A stretch of DNA of 64,000 bases, from positions 62,001 through 126,000 of the forward strand of contig NZ_FUHN01000008.1 in NCBI RefSeq assembly GCF_900155555.1. Reading direction: 5' to 3'. This document shows, in pieces, positions 43,801-52,800 of this stretch. The notes under the pieces are model-generated. The model ran no database searches. It was not told where the DNA came from and saw only the letters and a list, made by a program, of their open reading frames with translations. Position numbers and translations under genes: made by a program. The stretch is from Mobilibacterium timonense. Its GTDB lineage: Bacteria; Bacillota; Clostridia; Peptostreptococcales; Anaerovoracaceae. Numbering within the stretch: position 1 is the stretch's first letter; the number at the start of each line of letters is the position of its first letter.

Positions 43801-46800
43801 ATCTGAAAGAGTGAACTGTCCGTCCTTTTCCGGCAGCTGATAGTTGTCGGAATCTATAGTACAGTTCGAGACCGTCACCGTTTTTTTATCCCCGGCATCC
43901 TTGCTGTCGTAGGAGGCATCCCAGGACTTGAGCACCAATGTGTCTCCATTGGCGAGGTTTCCGAAGGTGTAATTGTCGTCTGTAATGACCGCTCCCCTTC
44001 TTCCGTCATAGGTCTTTGTGACGCTGCCTCTTCCCGAGATCGTAACAGTCCGCCTGTCCACCGTGAGGATACCGCTGTCATCTGCCTGGAAAGCATAATT
44101 CTCTGCAGACAGTCCTGACACATCCGGCACGATGTTGTATTCCCCTGCACCGGTACTACCGCTGTATGCCTGAGCCTGATCTGCCGATGCTCCTTTTTTC
44201 ACCACCTTGAAGGCTATGCCGTCTCTTCCCTGGACGGTCCCCTCGTCCTCTCCGTCTGCGAATCCCGAGAAGACGGCTTTGAAGTCCTTGTCCGGTGCAG
44301 CATTTCCATAAGTGGAGCTGTCGTCCTCAGCCTTTACAGTAACGATCCTCTTCGTGATATCTGCGGTCGCTTCGCTCTGGCTCTGGTCGCTGAGAGCGTA
44401 GTTCTCAGGATCTGTCCCGTCTGCGCCCGTGATGGCTCCCTGTTCGAAGGTGATCTTTACAGGGATGTTCTCACCGGCAGAAGTCTGCTGGAATTCTCCG
44501 TGGACCTTCGAAGGATCGAGGCTCAGCTTCTCTCCTTCTGCGGCTCCTTCTATCACTGCACCTGACAGATCCAGCTCCGCCTTGCTGTTTCCGTCATACA
44601 CCTTGTTTTCCGCCTTGATGCCGGACACGGTCACCTGTTTTTTCCCGATCGTCAGTGTGCCTGTCCCTTCAGTGATGTCATAATTGGAGGTGACTGAAGC
44701 GCCGCTGCCGTCCAGGATCCTCGTGTTCTTTCCGGAGAGAGTGTACTTGCCGGCGGCAGTGTAACTCCTGTCATCGTCACATGTAAAATGATGGCCCTGA
44801 GCCAGAGGAGTCGCCTCATCGACCGTGAATTTCGTCAGCGTGTGCGGCTTTCCATCATATTCTAAGGTCTCGTCCGAAGGCCTGACGGTGACCGGCCGCT
44901 TCTTGATCTGGAACGGCTTGCTCCCGTTATCGATAGAATAGTTGTCCAGGTTTACGTCCTTGTCATCTGAGTTCTTCAGGACGATATTCGCAGCTGCCGA
45001 ATAGCTGCCCGCGTTTATCTGACCTCCCTGGATCTTCAATGCCAGGGCATCTCCCTGAGGGATCCTGTCCTGATCTTCTATGGCGGCAGCAGGGATCTTC
45101 TCCGTTCCGTCATAGACCAGATCGTCTGCCCCGGTCCACTTGAGCGTTATCACATATGGCCGTATGCTGGCAGGCATTGAAATGGAATACGAATCACTGA
45201 AGACATAGTTGTTGTCGTACTTGTAATCTCCGGAGCCGTCCTTGTACATTAGCTTGATGTCAGAAAGCGTTACGCTGCTGGCTGTATCCACATCGGGATG
45301 ATCAAATGACGCCCTGCAGTCTATGATGTGAGCCGTGCCTGTTTCTGCCGGCAGTATCCCGTTGATCTTGTAGCTTCCACCCTGTGCAAGATTTCCAAGC
45401 TGGGTGCTGCTGTCTGACGCACTGCCGCTGACCTCTGCAGAACCATCATATGTTTTTTCAAAGGTCGTATCGGTCTCACCAAGGGTAAGCTGTACCGGGT
45501 GGATGTTTACTGTCGCGCTTCCACTGGTATCTCCGTAATTGCTGTTCTTGCTTCTGATGTAATAGTAAACAGTGTACGGCTGCCTCTTCCCGTCCACCAC
45601 GTTCACATCTGTGTACTCAGGGATGGTCGTGCTCCCCGAAGTGTAATCGTCCTTCGTCAGCTCCTTGTCAGAATAATAAATCTGATACATTGACGGGTCT
45701 TTTACATTGGTCACCTTGATGTTTGCCGAATGAGGAAGGCCGTCGTAGTCGCCGTCATAATTCTTTACAGACGCCTCCGTCGTTATCTCTGCAGGGCTTA
45801 CTGTGACATCGTGCTCTCCAGAAGTGACCGTTGCCTGTTTTCCGTTATCATAGCGAGTCACGGTGACTGCACAGGTGTATTTGTATACCCCTGCGTCTTT
45901 TCCCGTCTCCACCCTGTAGTTGGCAGAGTCGGCCCCTTCGATTGCCTGGCCGTTGCAATACCACTGATAGGCCGAGACCTTGTTCGCACTGTCTGTTCCG
46001 TCAGGGAAGGTCACCTCTGCCTTCAGCACGTTTGCGGTGTCGTCTCCATATCCATAGGAAAGGATGCTGATGCCGTTGATGGTGACCGAAGGTGTTGCGG
46101 CCTCCCTCGCCTTCATCACAGCAATGTAGTCGCCGGACTCTGCCGCTGTCCATCTGATGGACTTATCTGCCGACATAGGTGTGACTCCTGAAATGTCGTC
46201 CTTCAGCGTGTGTCCAAGGTCCTCCTGAGGATCGTAGTCCTGCAGCACGTCTGCCGCCTTGTACCATCCGGCGAAGTCATACCCTTCGGCAGGATCTGCG
46301 GCCAGTGATACAGCCTCGCCGTAATAGTGCGCTCCTGCACCGGATACCGATCCTTCTTTCCCAGTGTACTGGCTGTTGCTTACTGCAATGCCCGCCCTTA
46401 TCTGTATGTTGCGGATGAGCTGGTAGTAGCAGCTGAGGTCCATTCCGTATTCTGCCGTCACCTTATCATCGGCGGATGTCATTGTCCTGAAGTTGCTGCC
46501 GCTTTCCATCACCGCCTGGGAGAACGTATATCCGTCACAGGACTGGATGTGGTCTCTCAGGGATATCTCATCCTCAGACTTCGGCTGTAACTTCTCCACA
46601 GCGCCGATCCTGTTTACCGATCTCAGGGTATATGGGTCCTGCAGGCTGCCCGGATCGTAGAACACCGTGAGATCTCCCGTTGAGGATGATCCGGCGGAGA
46701 GGGCGATGACCTGGCCTGAGGAATTCTTGTACTCTTTTCCCTCTATCGTCTTTCCATCTACGCTTATCTGATGAGGGGTCCCATCCATGGCTGCCAGCTC

Positions 46801-49800
46801 TCTGACTTTTTCTTCCTGATAGGATCCGTCTACTCCCTGGTAGTAATGGAATATCTGCTGTGGGAAAGATACCGGCGTCCACTGTGCCACCGCCCTGATA
46901 TCCTCGTCAGGCATGGTGAGCACTGCCGCAGCGTCTGTTGTCGTCAGAATCTTCCCGGCCTCGCTGTCATCCAGCAGTGTCCACTGCTCTTCTCCCTGAG
47001 AGTCTGCAATTTTGTGATAGAGTTTCCAGCCGCCAAAAGCATACCCGTCTCTGGAAGGTTTACTCAGTTTGAGCTCCTGCCCGAAAACGGTCTCCTTCGT
47101 TTCATCCGCGGTCTTGTTCTGCCGCTGTATCTCCAGCTGGTGCTGGTCTCTTGCGTAATAGCTCCTGAGCTCCGCACCCTGACCGGTAAGATAACTGCTG
47201 GTGCTGTTGGCGGAATTGGACTTGTCGAACCTGAATCCCGCCTGACTGAACGCATCCGTGTCCATGGACAGTGTCTCATAGGACCTGGAATACACAGGGA
47301 GCATCTTCATCACTAGCTGCCCTTTATAGTAGTATTCCTTTTCTTTGACCGTCTTTGTCACGTTTCCGGTATCTGTGGCGACCGTCTGCTCAACGTCTTT
47401 GGTCTTTTCGGTGATGTCGCTTCCAAATGCGGTGAGGTCTTTTTCCGTGATGTAATCGTAGGACGTGCCGTTCTGCACCACCGGAGCGCTCAGCTGATAA
47501 TATGCGTACTCTTTATTTTCGTATATCTGATGCTCGTGATTTCCGTACAGCGTGGTGGTCTGCTGAATGGTAAAAGGCGCCTCCGCCCTCTCGGTCAGTC
47601 CTGCATCCTTATACCAGTTCGTGGTGTATCCCGTATCGTTCCGCTCAAGGTGCGGACAGCCGATCTCCTTCACGGTGTCTCCCGGGGAATACGGATGCTG
47701 ATAGCATGTGGCTCCGCCATAGGAATACAGCAGGTAGACAGGGTCCTTATAATACAGGATCACGGTAAGATCATCGCTGTCCCCGTACGTTGTCGACAGA
47801 CCGTAGCTCCTGCTCCACACGGCAAGGCGGCCTGCCGCGCTGTCCATGTCGCTGCTGTGCCCGCCGGTCTCCCCCTGAGCCTTATGCTGATCCACGAAAT
47901 CTTTTACCACCTGATAACCCGGCGCATCCTCAGGGAACGAATACGTCACCGCGTGTCCGCGGAAAAACCTGTTTTCCGGATCCGCCACGTAAAGCCAGCT
48001 GTCTCCTCCGTCAGAGGACTTCTGGAGATAGCATGTGTACCCGTTGATGGTCACCTTCTGAAAGCCGTCCTTCAGGTTGCTTTCAGATGTGTCATATACG
48101 TATTTGTTGTTTCCTGTGATGGAATTCGCCAGCCCCGGATAGGCCGAAAAATCCCCGTCCGCCGAGAACGTCACGTTCTTGTAAAAGTAGGCGTCACTTG
48201 CCACACGCACGCGGTAATCCGTGCCACCGTAGCTGTATGTGAGCGGCAGGTCGCTCGCAGCGCTGTGCCCGGTGACATTGGAGGTCTTCAGCTTCACGTT
48301 GAGGTAATACATTTTCGGAGGCTCGTTTTTCACGTAGTATACGTTTATCACGTTTCCTCTGTTTCCGGTGATCACCTTCTGATCCGACTTCAGGCTGTCC
48401 ACCGTGTTGTATTCGTACGCGCTGCTGTGCTCCTGGTCGTCCAGGACATAATAGCTGTTGTATGACGCAACATAGCCGTTTTCTCTGAAGTTGTAGCCCT
48501 TCATGGAATCATCCTTGAATTCAGCAGAGTAATTCTCGCTGCTGAAGGCAGGCGTTCCGTTGAAATACGCCAGCGCCTCAGGATCGTACTTGTGGTTCGA
48601 TCCCCACTTGACTTCCTTCGTAACTGTCGCCAGCGCCTTCCCGTCAGGATGATCGCTGTTCTTGTAGTAGTAATTGATGGTCACAGGCATCTTCTTGCGC
48701 TGAAAATAGATCTTCAGCGTGTTGTCCGATGACGATCCATCGGCGGTCAGCTTCGTGCTCAGCTTATTGCCGGAATTGTCTGCATCCATCTGATAATATG
48801 TGAAATACGGGATGAATTTAGAAAATCCCTCGCTGCTGTCGTTATAATCCACGGTCGAACTGCTGTCAGGACCCACAGATACCGTCTGCCCCTCTGAGCC
48901 GTAGTACTGGAACGTGGACGCCTTTGTGAAGGAAGGTACCGAGCTGTCGGAATCGTCCTCAAGGTACACCTCCACATTGTAGGGGATCTTGTAATCAGTG
49001 GAATACCGCTTGGTCACAGTCACGTCGCCGGCAGGCATGGACGAGGCGGCAGAGCCGGTGCTCCATCCGGTGTAATCAAGCAGGGCTGCTCCGCTGCTGG
49101 CCTTGTCTCCCCACTGGCTCTTGTTGTATCCCGAATAGTACTCAGGATCTATGGCAGCTCCAAAAGGTATCTTCCAGTTGTTCTCATAAAGGGTGGTGTC
49201 CTTGTCCGAGCTGTTTTCAAGCACCTGAAGTCTGAGGTCATAGGTGTTCCTGCTGTAGTAGCAGTTGATCACCATCTGATCTCCCGTCTTCGCTGAAGCG
49301 ATCGCTGATACAGAATCCTTGAGATCTGACGGCTTTGAAGCGCCCGCCGGTCCTCCGTAGGAAACAGAATACCCCTGGAATGTAAATCCTTTTATCGCCC
49401 TTGCGTCCCCGCTGGAAAGATCCACCTCCTGGCCGTGCTTACATGTGTTAATCACGGTGAGAGCATCATCTAAACTGTACTGATCCGACACCTTTGCAGT
49501 CTCGCCGGTGCCGTCTCCGTCCTTCAGATCCTGCTTGTAGTACACCACCTTGTAGGTAGTCTCCTTTGGTGCGAACGAACCCACAGCCGTGATGTCCCTT
49601 GCAGGCATGGTGGAATCACTGCCATCCCCGGTGTCGGAAAGGATCCATCCGTTGAAGGAATACCCGTCCTCCGATGGTTTTGTGCTTTCAGAAAATGCCT
49701 GTGAGATGTCATCACCGTAATACTTCGTCACCACATCCTTTATCTTGTAGTCCGACTGTCCTGCCGGCTTGTATTTATAGGTGATCTGGTACTTGTTACG

Positions 49801-52800
49801 GGCGTAGTAAACGTTCAGCACGTCGCCGTTCTCATGAAGGGTGATCTTCTGCGCCGCGCCGTTGTTGTCACTTGCGATGGAAAAGCCTTCTTTTCGCAGG
49901 CTGATGGCGGAGTCGTCATATTTGACCGTGGTGTTCGCCAGGGCGGAATAAGTCTTTTCCTCCGCAGGCTCCGACGGGTATTTTCCGTCTGTTCCCATCT
50001 CGTAGTACTTCACCGTATACTGGAAGATCTCGTTGGTCCACTGGGCCGTCAGCGTATCGTCGCTGTTTCCGCTGTAGGCTCCTCCGTCAGTATAGATCCC
50101 TGTCGTTCCCTTCCAGTTCTGGAACGCGTATCCGTCCTTCGTAAAACTGTTTGCTGGCAGGTTCACCGTGGAGTTTTCGCTCTTCAGGATCGTGATCGCA
50201 TCCCCGCTTCCTTCTCCGGGCTCAAGCGTTACTTTATATACGCTGAGAGCCTTTGAACTCACCACGTTCCCGCTGCTGTCTTTAACATAGAGATAATATG
50301 TGCCCTTTTCAGTGACGTCTGAATATCCTTCATATGATGTCGCCTGGTTCGGGACCGTCTGCCAGCCCTCGTCATCGGCAGATGGCTTCTCCGATGACCT
50401 GGTTATCATCCACCCTGAGAGTCCGATCACATCTGAGGCAGTGAACTTGAGCCTTACGCTCTTGAGATCGGCGGAGTTTTCCGCGGAAAAAGAGCCTATC
50501 ACAGGGTCGTCATCCGTGGACTCTGCCGTTACTGTGGTGTTTTTCCAGGACTGGTGCAGATCATTTGCCGTGATGATGGTGTCCGCCTTGGAGCTGTCCT
50601 TGATTGTGACTCCTCCATTCGGTGAGATGGCCCACTGTGCAAATGTGTATCCGTCTGAGACCTCACCATGGAGAGAAAGGCTCTCACCGGAGATCAGTAT
50701 GGCATCCTGCTGATCCTGTCCTGCCACTGCCTTGCTCACTCCTGCCGATCCCTTGATGTGGAGTGTGGCGGTGTACACAGGCCCGATCTCGGACGACACG
50801 CTGCTTTTCCTGTAATTACCTTCGTTGTCTCCTCCTGAAGGGATGGTCTGGATCGTGAAGGTATATGACGCCCCCGGGTGATCTTTTGCATATGCCTTGA
50901 TCAGTCCGGAAAAGTCATAGGACGTCCCCGTCGTCACTATATCGTCCTGGTTGATCTTTACTTTGTCTGCATCAGAGGACGCGCCGTCGCCCGATGGCTC
51001 CGATCCATATAGATCCAGCTTGTAAGATACTTCCAATCCGTCACGTGTGACACCGGTCCAGGAGGCTTTTCCTCCGTTCTCCCATTTAGCATTCGACGGT
51101 GCAGGAAGGACACGAGGCTCTATGGTCAGGTCCCCCAGATCCTCAGACACCTCGTAATTTGAGGCTGTTACTCCCTCCTTGAAGGCGTACTCACATGTGT
51201 TCTTCTCCGTTCCCGTGTTCTTGATGCTACCAGTCACCTTAACATACTGGAAACCGTCGCTTCCCACGAAATCTCCGGTAGTGGTGTATCCAAGGTCCTG
51301 ATGCTGCCTGCCATCGAAGCTCCAGGTGTTCGACGCTGTATGGATCGTTATCTTCACCGGCGTGATCTTGAATTCCACCGGATCCGTGACCACCTCGCTG
51401 TAATTTGACGTCCCCTGGATCTTCCCGTAGACATCGTAGGTCCCTGCATTTTTCGGAGCGGTCTCTGAGTATGAGCTGTCAGGCTCTCCGGCCTTTTTAT
51501 AGTAAAAGGTGACCTTGCCGCCACTCGCATTGCTGCTGAGCTGCGGATCGGGAGCCCCGTTCCGGTACTGGAGATCACTTACCAGCACTTCGGATTTGAA
51601 GCTGGCCTTGGTGATGTCAAAGGTAACTGTAGCACTTCCCGTGTAATTCCCCTTGAATGTCACGGTCGCCGATGGTGCCGGATCGTCTTTTCCGTTCACG
51701 GCCTTGTTGTTCTGATATGAGACTGTGTAATCGCTTCCCTGGGTCAGCTTTATGTCTCCGGCATCGACCGTCACATCCGGTGTCTTCTGATGATCTGGAT
51801 CATAAGAATAGTCGTAGTGATCACTGTCAGGCAGCGAAAGAGAGACCTTATCTGAAAGGTCCATCGGATCGACCGTCAGAGTTCCAGTCTGATACTGTAT
51901 CTTGTAGTCAGGGTCTGTCAGGCCGCTCACCTTTATCGTGTAATCTCCTGCCGGATCCCCCTGTTTGTAGCCGCACTCAAAGCTGACACCAGAGCCGTCC
52001 AGTTCATCTCCTTCTTCAAGACCCGTGTTTTCGCCTTCCGCAGGCTGCACCTCGTAAGTGTAATCAGGCGCGCCATCTTCGTATGTGATCTTCTTGTTTT
52101 CTGCCTTCACCACCAGAGGCTTCGGCTGGATCGTAACGTTGCAGTGAGTGCTCTCCCCGGACTCGCCGTTCTCCAGAGTTGCCTTCACGTAGTACTCTCC
52201 GGACTCCTCCACACCCTTTATGTGAAGAGTGCTGCCCGTAGCACCTTCAACAGCCTTTCCATCCTTGTACCACTGATACGTGACATTTCCGCTGTTTGCG
52301 GCTTTTACAGACAGATCCGTGCCCTTGCTCGTGTACTCCGCAGTCAGCGTCTTATCCAGATCTTGGGAAAATCTAACACTCTGCTTGTTCCACTTCAGAT
52401 AAAATGTGTAACCATTCTCAGGATCTCCAGAAGTCAGAGATCCCGGCGCCTCCTCCGTCAGTTCCGGATCACTGTAGATCCCGGCAAAGTCGTAAGATGG
52501 CCTGCTGAAAGCACTCTCTTTTTTCAGAGGATAATCATCCCCCGCAAAAAGATCCGACACACTGGTCTTCTCGCCGTTTTCATATACGTTCTCGTATGTG
52601 ACCTTCGTGACAGCGATGCTGTCCTTGCTTTTTGCGATGTTGCCGTCCGCGTCTTTCACGTAGAAATAATATTTCCCCGGTTCCTGCGGATCCAGGTGGA
52701 ACGTCTGCGCATCCTTAGGAGCTGATGCGACCTCGGCCCAGTTGTCCACGTCGGCGGCGCTGCTCTTCCTGGAAAAAGAATATGCCGCTATGCCGCTGTC